5,889 bases of DNA from an uncultured Planctomycetaceae bacterium (GTDB lineage: Bacteria > Planctomycetota > Planctomycetia > Pirellulales > Pirellulaceae): contig CAIXSC010000066.1 in assembly GCA_903921945.1 (NCBI GenBank), positions 1 through 5,889 of the forward strand, in the 5' to 3' direction. The position numbers and the translations under genes are program-made. Below the pieces are notes generated by a model that did not search any database, had not been told where the DNA came from, and saw only the letters and a list, made by a program, of their open reading frames with translations. Of the stretch, positions 1 through 5,490 are shown in pieces (within the stretch, counting starts at the first letter, position 1; each line of letters starts with the position of its first letter).

Positions 1-2
1 CG

Positions 3-1550
3 ATGTCTTCGAATTCCATTCGCCGTCGGTCCGCGTTCCTGACTCGCGGCGTCGCCCTGGCGTGTCGCTGGACCCGTCGAGCGGTGCCAGGGCTCGCGCT
101 GGCATGGGCTGTGGGGCTAGGTGGAGTGCCGGTAACTAGGGATGCCGCGCTTTGGCGGGATACGGACGGTCACGTGGCCTCTGGCGGGATTTGCTGGTTC
201 GCGAATACATCGATTGCGGCGGCTCAAGAGATCGCTTCGCCTGCTGACTTGTCGGGCATGGTGCTGCAGTACAAAGGAGCCATGACGCCCACTCGGGGTG
301 ACGATCAAGGCCGAAAGCCGTTTGAGCTGACGGTGGTCGTGGCCAACGCATCGGCCGAAGGCGCGACGCTGTATTGGACGCTGGCCGAACAAGGACCGGG
401 CGGCTGGAGCTGGCCGGACCGGTTTGGCCGCGTCGAATTGGATGCCGCTTGGCGAGCATCGGGATCGGGGGGGCCCGTGCTGTTGTACGACCGCGGCGAC
501 GGCAAAAGCCAAGTGCCGGTGGTGCTTCCCGTGGTGACGACGGGTGTGCCCGGCCAGTTCGCGTTGGCCAAGGATGCCGCCTGGGAGAGCGGCAAGTTGG
601 AACATCGAGTGGTCGGCGCTGAAAAACGCGGCGATCGACAAACATGGCGCGTCGAAGCGCGGAACTCGTACGGTGTCAAACGCACCTTGTGGGTGGATGC
701 CGCGTCACCGCTCGTCGCGCAGGTTCGCGAGCGGGTCTTCATCGGCCAGGGGCAAGAGCACGAATTGCGAGTCGAACTGGCGTCGATCCGTAAGCTGGAC
801 GCGGCCGAACAGGCAGCGGCGAAAGACGGCTTCGAGCGACTGGTCGCGTTGCGGGAGCAGTTGGCCCAAGAGCCGCTGGACGAGGACGTTCACTGGAACG
901 ACAAACAATTGGCGATGCTAAAAGCCGAGCAGCCTGCGATTGAAAAGTTGGCCGATGCGCCGCTGATCGGCGCCTTGGCGAAAGCGATCGCCCAAGATGC
1001 CAAGTCGCAACGCGGCCGAGCGGGCGCGATCGCGTCGCTGCGGGAGAAAGCGATCGGCAACGTGTTGCCGGCCGACTTCCGTTTGGAGGGAATTGGCGGA
1101 GCGGTCTTTCAACGCGACCAAGCGAAGGGCAAAGTCACGATCCTGCATTTCTGGGAGTATCGCGATGTGCCGTTGGAGGAGCCGTATGGCCAAGCCGGCT
1201 TCCTCGATTTCCTCAATCGGCAGCGGCGCAAATCAGGCGTGGAGGTGTATGGCGTGGTGGTCCACGAGTCGGCGGAAACCGACACGGCGGCGAAACGCCG
1301 TTCAGCCCAAGCTGCCGGCCGCTTCAAGGCGTTCATGAATCTAAGCTATCCGTTGCTGCAGGATGACGGCACGGTGTTGCGGACGCTCGGCGATCCGCGG
1401 GTAACCGGGGAAAAACTGCCGCTGTGGGTGGTGATTGGGCCGGCCGGCGACGTGATTGAATACCATGCCGGCTTCTACGAGGTGCATCGAGATCGCGGCT
1501 TGGAGGCGCTCGACGCGATCGTCACGAAGGCCGCGAAAAAGCCCGAGTGA
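3..1550 (+). CDS. Secreted protein with Cys-less TlpA/redoxin-like thioredoxin domain
   Basis: The ORF encodes 515 residues. Its start lies two bases from the window edge, so the true start and RBS cannot be checked. The N-terminus is Arg-rich, followed by a hydrophobic stretch (about 28-44), suggesting export; the cleavage site is unclear. Residues about 85-262 are beta-rich and unrecognised; the TLWVDAASPLVAQV segment near 228-241 loosely resembles LolA-like lipoprotein-binding folds (inference). Residues about 263-350 are helical and charged. Residues 354-510 fit a TlpA/AhpC-TSA thioredoxin fold: LPADFRLEG entry, GKVTILHFW (376-384), and KLPLWVVIGPAGDVIEYHAG (471-490), which carries the expected cis-Pro at 473. 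The position of the family CPPC motif reads DVPL (388-391), and the only cysteines are 21 and 64, outside the domain. It therefore cannot do thiol-disulfide exchange and is more likely a binding or scaffold protein. The family fold is well supported; the function is unknown. Confidence 0.85.
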   Translation: MSSNSIRRRSAFLTRGVALACRWTRRAVPGLALAWAVGLGGVPVTRDAALWRDTDGHVASGGICWFANTSIAAAQEIASPADLSGMVLQYKGAMTPTRGDDQGRKPFELTVVVANASAEGATLYWTLAEQGPGGWSWPDRFGRVELDAAWRASGSGGPVLLYDRGDGKSQVPVVLPVVTTGVPGQFALAKDAAWESGKLEHRVVGAEKRGDRQTWRVEARNSYGVKRTLWVDAASPLVAQVRERVFIGQGQEHELRVELASIRKLDAAEQAAAKDGFERLVALREQLAQEPLDEDVHWNDKQLAMLKAEQPAIEKLADAPLIGALAKAIAQDAKSQRGRAGAIASLREKAIGNVLPADFRLEGIGGAVFQRDQAKGKVTILHFWEYRDVPLEEPYGQAGFLDFLNRQRRKSGVEVYGVVVHESAETDTAAKRRSAQAAGRFKAFMNLSYPLLQDDGTVLRTLGDPRVTGEKLPLWVVIGPAGDVIEYHAGFYEVHRDRGLEALDAIVTKAAKKPE

Positions 1551-2364
1551 TCGCCAGGACATCGGCCAGCGAAGCCGGATTGGCGGCGACACCCTCGCCG
1601 CCGTGAATCGTCGCGACGCCGTTCCAGTCGGTGAAAGCGCCGCCCGCCTCTTCCAACACGGGCAGGAGCGCGGCGGCATCCCACACATTCATGATCGGAT
1701 CGACCATCGCTTCGGCTCGGCCGGTCGCGACCAGCAGATAGCCGTAGCCGTCACCCCAGGTACGCGTCACGTAGGCGGCGGCTTGCAGTCGTTCGAACGC
1801 CGCAAGCGCGCCCCGTTTCGCGAAACTGTCGACTTGCGATGTCGCGAACAGACCGGCGGCTAACGGTCGGTTGGAGACGCGTGCCGGCCGTGGAGCCGCC
1901 CCTCCCTGCGAGTAAAACGCGCCGCCGCCGCGCGCGGCATACACGCATTCATCCAACGCCGGAATGTGGATCACACCGAGCACGCTTTGGCCGTCCCGTT
2001 CCACGCCGATCAGCGTGCTATAGAGCGGCACGCCACAGATGAACGACTTCGTTCCGTCGATCGGATCGAGGATCCAGCGGAATCCGCTGGCCCCGCTCTG
2101 CTCGCCCAGTTCTTCACCCACGATCGCGTCGTGAGGGAACCATTCGGCAATCAGTTCCCGCATCAGCCGCTCGGCCGAGCGATCGGCGACGGTGACGGGC
2201 GAGTTGTCCGCTTTGCGTTCGACCGCCAAGTCATCGCGGCGGAAGTGCTCGAGCGTTACTCGGCCCGCCCGCCGCGCCATCTCCACGGCCTTTTCGAGCC
2301 GCGCGGCGACCTGGGGATCTCGCGCGGGCGGAATGGGAGCGGAGGGATGGTCGGCGGCGGTCAT
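1522..2364 (-). CDS. hisN: Histidinol-phosphatase, inositol monophosphatase family (HisN type)
   Basis: This 280-residue cytoplasmic enzyme has every IMPase signature: GEE (metal ligand E84), DPIDGTKSF (100-108, with D100, I102, D103 and T105 of the Mg site) and WDAAALLPVLEEAGG (228-242, D229). HisN-type sequences typically carry DPIDGTKSFISGVP, GDCYGYLLLAAGRAD and VFTDWDG; here these read FICGVP (108-113), GDGYGYLLVATGRAE and AFTDWNG. This favours histidinol-phosphatase, which removes phosphate from L-histidinol phosphate in histidine synthesis, over inositol, 3'-phosphoadenosine or fructose-1,6-bisphosphate relatives. Length is normal for the family (about 260-280). The start at 2364 is chosen because AGGA (2373-2376) sits 8 bases upstream; a longer frame back to 2412 would need a TTG start inside the upstream gene. 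The gene lies 29 bp after the dehydrogenase stop and its 3' end overlaps the convergent gene by 29 bp. No other his genes are visible, so the substrate remains an inference. Confidence 0.9.
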   Translation of the reverse strand: MTAADHPSAPIPPARDPQVAARLEKAVEMARRAGRVTLEHFRRDDLAVERKADNSPVTVADRSAERLMRELIAEWFPHDAIVGEELGEQSGASGFRWILDPIDGTKSFICGVPLYSTLIGVERDGQSVLGVIHIPALDECVYAARGGGAFYSQGGAAPRPARVSNRPLAAGLFATSQVDSFAKRGALAAFERLQAAAYVTRTWGDGYGYLLVATGRAEAMVDPIMNVWDAAALLPVLEEAGGAFTDWNGVATIHGGEGVAANPASLADVLAITRAFSRPS

Positions 2365-2372
2365 GGATGCGG

Positions 2373-2376
2373 TCCT
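2373..2376 (-). promoter_or_regulatory. Ribosome-binding site of hisN
   Basis: On the minus strand CCCCAGGA precedes the ATG at 2364 with an 8-base spacer. It fixes the start of the phosphatase and lies between the dehydrogenase stop (2394-2396) and that ATG, as expected for a downstream gene of an operon. The dehydrogenase RBS has the same CCCAGGA-N8-ATG layout. Confidence 0.6.
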
Positions 2377-2393
2377 GGGGGAAAGGGTGCAAG

Positions 2394-3716
2394 CTACTTG
2401 CCGATCGTCCAAATCTGGCCGAACGAGTCGGTCAGATAGGCTTCGCCGCGGCTATCGGCGCCGAACGCGATGATCGGCATCTTGGTGTCCTGGATCGCGT
2501 AGTTGGCGATCGGCTTGCGGGTCTTTTCGTCCAGCTTCAGCGCCCACACTTTGCCGCTGACGTAGTCCGCGTACAAGTAGCAGCCGACCAGGTCGGGCAA
2601 GTTTTTGCCGCGATAGACAAAGCCGCCGGTGATCGACTTGCCGATGTCGTGGTGGTACTCCCAGACCGGCTCGACGAGGTCGGGCCGCGCGTCGGAGCCA
2701 TCTTTGAACTTGTGCGTGGCTTCGCGGAGCTTCCAGCCGTAATTGCCGCCCTTCACCACAATGTCGATCTCCTCCCACAAATCCTGGCCGACATCGGCCG
2801 CCCAAAGCAGGCCGGTCGCCGAGTCGAACGCCATGCCCCAGACGTTGCGGAATCCGTACGCGTAGATCTCTGGCTGCGCCTTCGGTGTCTCGCGGAACGG
2901 ATTGTCGGCGGGAATCGCGTAGTTCTTGCCGGCGTCTTTGCGGTTCACGTCGATCCGCAAGATCGAACCGAGCAGCGTTTCCAGGTTTTGGCCGTGTCCG
3001 TGCGGATCGTCCTTGAAGCCGCCATCGCCCAGCGCGATGTACAAGTAGCCATCGGGACCGATCGCCAGACCGCCGCCGTTGTGGTTCCAATACGGCTGGG
3101 GAATGCGGAGCAATTCCTCTTCCGAGGCCGGATCGCCCTTCGTCAGATCGCCCGGCACGGTTCGAAATCGCGACACGACCGACGTGTGCGGAGCCGAGCG
3201 GGTCGTGTAGTAGACGAAGAACTGCCCGTTTTCTTTGAATTTCGGATGGAACACCAAGCCCAGCAGCCCTTCCTCGTTTTCTTTGTCCTTATAGATCACG
3301 CGATCTTCCAGGTCGATGAACGTGGAGACTTGGGTTTCCTTCACGTCGGGATCGTTGGGAAACACCTGGATCGCGCCAAGCTGCGACGCGACAAAGACCC
3401 GATCCGAGCCATCCGGGGCGTGCGTTAGGACGATCGGCCGGCGGAACCGCAAGTTGGGAAACGCGCGGACCTGCTTCAGCGACGTCGGCGTGTCGGGAAG
3501 CGGTTGCAGCGCCGGCTTGGCGGCTGGAGCGCCTGGCTTGGCTTCCGGTGCGCCTTGCTTGGCTTCCGGTGCGGCTGGTTTGGCTTCCTGCGCGGCGACA
3601 TCGACCGTCCAACCAAGTTTGGGGAGCATCGATGCGGTGCATGCGACGGCGGCCACGCCTGCCAAGGCGAGCATCGACGCTCGCGATCGGAGGCGGAAAC
3701 TTCGAACGGTGCGCAT
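2394..3716 (-). CDS. Exported PQQ-dependent sugar dehydrogenase-like beta-propeller protein
   Basis: The 440-residue product starts with an Arg-rich n-region and a hydrophobic core (about 15-29), indicating export. A low-complexity EAKPxAP linker follows (44-71), then a six-bladed soluble glucose/aldose-sugar dehydrogenase (GSDH, HHIP-like) propeller from about 83 to the C-terminus. Seen motifs are NEEGLLGLVFHPKF (147-160), YWNHNGGGLAIGPDGYLYIALGDGG (209-233), GSILRIDV (250-257), YGFRNVWGMAFD (287-298), DVGQDLWEEIDIV (308-320), GGNYGW (323-328) and ITGGFVYRG (362-370). By family comparison H212 matches the catalytic base and R290-N291 the PQQ-binding arginine region. Such enzymes oxidise sugars in the periplasm and pass electrons on. 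Many propellers of this group have unproven substrates and no cytochrome domain is fused here, so PQQ use is an inference. AGGA 8 bases before the ATG supports the start. A cysteine at 26 after VA is not a good lipobox. Confidence 0.9.
   Translation of the reverse strand: MRTVRSFRLRSRASMLALAGVAAVACTASMLPKLGWTVDVAAQEAKPAAPEAKQGAPEAKPGAPAAKPALQPLPDTPTSLKQVRAFPNLRFRRPIVLTHAPDGSDRVFVASQLGAIQVFPNDPDVKETQVSTFIDLEDRVIYKDKENEEGLLGLVFHPKFKENGQFFVYYTTRSAPHTSVVSRFRTVPGDLTKGDPASEEELLRIPQPYWNHNGGGLAIGPDGYLYIALGDGGFKDDPHGHGQNLETLLGSILRIDVNRKDAGKNYAIPADNPFRETPKAQPEIYAYGFRNVWGMAFDSATGLLWAADVGQDLWEEIDIVVKGGNYGWKLREATHKFKDGSDARPDLVEPVWEYHHDIGKSITGGFVYRGKNLPDLVGCYLYADYVSGKVWALKLDEKTRKPIANYAIQDTKMPIIAFGADSRGEAYLTDSFGQIWTIGK
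3504..3587 (-). repeat. In-frame 21-bp imperfect tandem repeat coding an EAKP(A/G)AP linker
   Basis: Residues 44-71 of the dehydrogenase read as four 7-residue units: EAKPAAP, EAKQGAP, EAKPGAP and AAKPALQ. At DNA level this is a degenerate 21-bp repeat. It lies between the signal sequence and the propeller and probably acts as a flexible spacer that keeps the enzyme away from the membrane or carries it through the cell wall (inference). Confidence 0.75.
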
Positions 3717-3724
3717 AAGCGAAT

Positions 3725-3728
3725 TCCT
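3725..3728 (-). promoter_or_regulatory. Ribosome-binding site of the sugar dehydrogenase gene
   Basis: CCCAGGA on the minus strand lies 8 bases before the ATG at 3716. It supports this start over the in-frame Met15, which would remove the basic n-region of the signal peptide. Confidence 0.55.
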
Positions 3729-3762
3729 GGGAGAGTGGTTCGGAAGGACCCCGTGACACGAT

Positions 3763-3792
3763 CGCGAGCCGCACGGCCAACGCGGGCTCGCG
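3763..3792. other. 8-bp inverted repeat in the dehydrogenase leader
   Basis: CGCGAGCC (3763-3770) and GGCTCGCG (3785-3792) are perfect inverted repeats around a 14-base loop. They lie 47 bases upstream of the dehydrogenase ATG. No T-tract follows on either strand, so it is not an obvious terminator. It may be a leader hairpin or simply chance in GC-rich DNA. Confidence 0.35.
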
Positions 3793-3799
3793 TAGGACT

Positions 3800-3817
3800 A
3801 CGTGGTATACCGCACGT
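3800..3817. promoter_or_regulatory. Possible operator or promoter palindrome upstream of the dehydrogenase
   Basis: An 18-base near-palindrome has ACGTG and CACGT arms around a perfect GGTATACC centre. It sits directly after the upstream gene's terminator and before the dehydrogenase leader, where the promoter of the dehydrogenase-hisN unit should be. TATACC on the minus strand could serve as a -10, but no good -35 is visible. This is weak evidence. Confidence 0.25.
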
Positions 3818-3826
3818 CGGCGCGCG

Positions 3827-3859
3827 AAAAAACCCCGGTTCCGCGGTGGAACCGGGGTT
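3827..3859 (-). terminator. Intrinsic terminator of the FKBP gene
   Basis: A perfect 12-bp stem is formed by AACCCCGGTTCC (3831-3842) and GGAACCGGGGTT (3848-3859) with a 5-base loop. Read on the minus strand it is followed directly by a run of six T (complement of 3827-3832). It begins 33 bases after the FKBP stop codon. A further 5-bp match (CGCGA 3823-3827 with TCGCG 3861-3865) flanks it. This is a textbook Rho-independent terminator that separates the FKBP transcript from the dehydrogenase-hisN unit. Confidence 0.9.
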
Positions 3860-3892
3860 GTCGCGTTTCAGGACGTGCAAGCCGCGTCGCGG

Positions 3893-5011
3893 TTACTTGA
3901 TTTGCCGGGGCAGCGTGCCTTGGCCAACCGGAGTGGCGTTGACCGGCGCCGTGATTTCCAGCAACTCCAGTTCGAAGATCAACAGCGCGTTCGGCGGCAC
4001 CGGCCCGTATCCTTCGGCGCCGTAAGCCAGTTCCGACGGCACATACAGGCGCCACTTGTCGCCAGCTCGCATCAATTGCAACGCTTCGGTCCATCCGGCG
4101 ATCGCGTTCGACGCTTCAATGACGACCGGTTGATCGCCTTGGGTGGTGTCGAACACCGTGCCATCGATCAGCGTGCCGTGATAGTTCGCCTTGACGGTGT
4201 CGGTCGCTTTGGCGGTCACTCGGCCGGGACCAGCCTTGATGACTTCATATTGAAGGCCGCTCGCGGTGCTCTTCACCGTCGGCTTCTTCTTGTTTTCGGC
4301 CAGGAACGTGGCGCTCGCCTTCTTGTTCTGCTCAGCGACCATCTTGAAGCGTTCCGCGGCCCGGGCCTGCACTTCGCGATCGAACGCTTCGGCGGCCGCT
4401 CGCAGTTGCTCTTCCGAGTATCGCGGTTTGGCGCCGGCGAAACCGTCTTTCAGGCCCATCAGCAACTGATCAAGGTTGACGGTGGTTCCATCCGCTTGGA
4501 ACCGCGCGGCCATATCGAGTCCGATCGCGTAGCTGGCATAGTCCCGCGCATTCAATCCGCCCGTGCCGGCGCTCAACGGGGCGCCAGTGGCTGGCCGCGT
4601 TGTGGCGGTACCCACGGCCGCGCCGCCCGCCGCCGCTCCAAGAGCCGCTCCGCCCGTGGTTGTGCCCGCGCCTACGGCCGGGCGAGTCGTTCCGCCTGCG
4701 GGCAACGTGCCCGTCGAAGTTGCCGGGCCACCGGAGGAAACGGTCATCTTCGGCCGAGTGCCCGTCGTGCCGCCCTGCGTGGCTCCGCCGGGCAGTTGCG
4801 ACGCCGGCAAGCCACCCGTTGGCCGTGTTCCGCTCGCGGTTCCCGCACCGCTTGTTGTCGGCCGGCCAGTCGCCGGAGCCACACCGGTACCCGTTCGGGG
4901 CGTGCCGGTGGTCTGCGAACCCGGCCCGCCAACGCCCGGAGCACGCGTCTGCGCGAGGGCGACGCTAGCGCTCAAGCAAAGTCCCGCAACGACCAACCCA
5001 TGCCATCTCAT
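3893..5011 (-). CDS. Exported FkpA/Mip-type FKBP peptidyl-prolyl cis-trans isomerase
   Basis: The 372-residue product has a classical signal peptide (1-20, cut predicted after ALA-20). A Gly/Thr/Pro/Ala-rich linker follows (21-152), then an FKBP N-terminal dimerisation domain (about 157-240: DYASYAIGLDMAARF, LLMGLKDGFAG, then a long charged helix) and an FKBP C-terminal catalytic domain (about 249-353). The aromatic pocket is intact by family alignment: Y277, F287-D288, I304, W307, Y330 and F346. It should therefore catalyse prolyl isomerisation and act as a folding chaperone outside the cytoplasm, probably as a dimer. The start at 5011 is chosen because GAAAGGA (5018-5024) lies 6 bases upstream and the signal peptide begins there; ATG 5026 has a poorer RBS, and the frame back to 5290 needs a GTG start. 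It is probably monocistronic, with its own terminator. The linker is much longer than usual for FkpA or Mip. Confidence 0.92.
   Translation of the reverse strand: MRWHGLVVAGLCLSASVALAQTRAPGVGGPGSQTTGTPRTGTGVAPATGRPTTSGAGTASGTRPTGGLPASQLPGGATQGGTTGTRPKMTVSSGGPATSTGTLPAGGTTRPAVGAGTTTGGAALGAAAGGAAVGTATTRPATGAPLSAGTGGLNARDYASYAIGLDMAARFQADGTTVNLDQLLMGLKDGFAGAKPRYSEEQLRAAAEAFDREVQARAAERFKMVAEQNKKASATFLAENKKKPTVKSTASGLQYEVIKAGPGRVTAKATDTVKANYHGTLIDGTVFDTTQGDQPVVIEASNAIAGWTEALQLMRAGDKWRLYVPSELAYGAEGYGPVPPNALLIFELELLEITAPVNATPVGQGTLPRQIK
4556..4951 (-). repeat. Low-complexity Gly/Thr/Pro/Ala linker region of the FKBP gene
   Basis: Residues 21-152 are almost only G, T, A, P, S, V and R. There is no Asp or Glu and a single Lys (88). 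Arg-Pro dipeptides preceded by Thr or Gly recur five times (residues 49-51, 62-64, 85-87, 109-111, 138-140). The region is probably disordered and net basic, joining the signal peptide to the dimerisation domain. Confidence 0.8.
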
Positions 5012-5017
5012 GCTGAG

Positions 5018-5024
5018 TCCTTTC
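5018..5024 (-). promoter_or_regulatory. Ribosome-binding site deciding the FKBP start
   Basis: GAAAGGA on the minus strand lies 6 bases before ATG 5011. The alternative ATG at 5026 has only GGGA four bases upstream. This site and the signal peptide both favour 5011. Confidence 0.7.
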
Positions 5025-5195
5025 ATCCAGTCCCAAGCTGTGCCAAACGCCAATGGAAAACCGCGGTCGAGCGATCCTCCTGGAAAATTTCCTCGCGAGC
5101 ATAGCGAAACAGACAGGGCGCCGAAATGCCGATTTTCCTCGGCTTGGCCACAGGGCCAGCGCGCATTCTGCGGGGACTGGGTAGTTTGGGTAGAG

Positions 5196-5224
5196 TTGCG
5201 CCAGGGCCACGCATTGGCTATACC
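5196..5224 (+). promoter_or_regulatory. Weak candidate promoter for the small ORF at 5275
   Basis: TTGCGC (5196-5201) and TATACC (5219-5224) are separated by 17 bases and lie about 50 bases upstream of the strong RBS at 5263. The matches to TTGACA and TATAAT are 3/6 and 4/6, so this is suggestive only. Confidence 0.2.
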
Positions 5225-5274
5225 ATCGCCAGCGGGTTGGTCACACGGCAGCTGGGGTTCACAAGGAGTTTGCG

Positions 5275-5376
5275 ATGGCGTCTTCGGCACGGATGGAGAT
5301 CGACGAGGTCCTGCGACATTTCGAAGCGGACCGATCAGTGCCTGGCACCGATTCAGTTCCAGCGGGTGGCTGGTAA
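5275..5376 (+). pseudogene. Small 33-codon ORF, possibly a gene start cut off by a REP-like element
   Basis: AAGGAG (5263-5268) sits 6 bases before ATG 5275, the best Shine-Dalgarno in the window. The frame reads MASSARMEIDEVLRHFEADR and then enters the first copy of the REP-like repeat, which supplies SVPGTDSVP, and stops at TAA 5374-5376 shortly after. The first 20 residues look like the start of a normal helical cytoplasmic protein, so this may be the surviving 5' end of a gene interrupted at about 5329. It may instead be a genuine small protein ending in repeat-derived residues. No family is recognised. Joining repeat copy 1 to copy 3 keeps this frame but meets a TAG shortly after, so a simple deletion does not restore a longer ORF. 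Confidence 0.4.
5329..5360. repeat. REP-like palindromic repeat, copy 1
   Basis: This 32-base unit is identical to copy 3. Its core ATCAGTGCCTGGCACCGAT (5334-5352) is a 19-base near-palindrome with 9-base arms around a central T and one A/C mismatch. On the minus strand that mismatch becomes a G-T wobble, so a minus-strand transcript would pair along the arms. It resembles REP sequences mobilised by REP-associated tyrosine transposases (inference). Confidence 0.8.
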
Positions 5377-5449
5377 CTTAAAAAGAATGCGATGTCTGGG
5401 CATTTTGAGGAATCGGGTGCAAATGGAAAACCTGAAAGGGGCAACTCGA

Positions 5450-5475
5450 ACGATCAGACGATCAGAGACGATCAG
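5450..5475 (+). repeat. Three short tandem copies of ACGATCAG
   Basis: ACGATCAG occurs at 5450-5457, 5458-5465 and 5468-5475, with an AG between the last two. The third copy runs into the second REP-like element, so the tandem looks like local duplication of the element's left edge. Confidence 0.75.
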
Positions 5476-5490
5476 TGCCTGACACCGATT
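5467..5490. repeat. REP-like palindromic repeat, diverged copy 2
   Basis: The core ATCAGTGCCTGACACCGAT (5471-5489) differs from the other copies by one G-to-A change. On the minus strand it reads GTGTCAGGCAC, so the change turns a G-C pair into a U-G wobble and preserves minus-strand pairing. The flanks are diverged from copies 1 and 3 (one base lost at the left, ATTAACGTTC at the right). Confidence 0.75.

Larger units (their letters stand above)
5012..5262. other. Divergent intergenic region upstream of the FKBP gene
   Basis: About 250 bases contain no convincing gene on either strand. Promoters for the leftward FKBP gene and the rightward small ORF should lie here. For FKBP the best -10-like hexamer is TATGCT (complement of 5098-5103), with a poor -35 match 17 bases away, so this is only a candidate. 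No strong hairpin or repeat was seen. Confidence 0.5.

Noticed and set aside
2365..2412. Longer hisN start at 2412 overlapping the dehydrogenase gene
   Set aside because: The codon is TTG, the extra 16 residues match nothing in the family, and ATG 2364 has a reasonable RBS.
2367..3428. Long plus-strand open frame (353 codons) opposite the dehydrogenase gene
   Set aside because: It is antisense to a gene with clear family motifs and shows no recognisable domain; GC-rich DNA commonly leaves the opposite strand open.
3636..3641. Lipoprotein signal (cysteine at residue 26 of the dehydrogenase)
   Set aside because: The preceding residues AVA lack the usual Leu/Val/Ile at -3, so a lipobox is not convincing.
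3875..5104. Long plus-strand open frame (409 codons) opposite the FKBP gene, and another at 4563-5381
   Set aside because: Their composition (Arg- or Pro/Val/Ala-rich) mirrors the FKBP linker and domain codons on the other strand; no motif or RBS supports them.
5012..5290. Extension of the FKBP gene back to 5290
   Set aside because: It would need a GTG start and would bury a classical signal peptide and its RBS at 5011 inside the protein.
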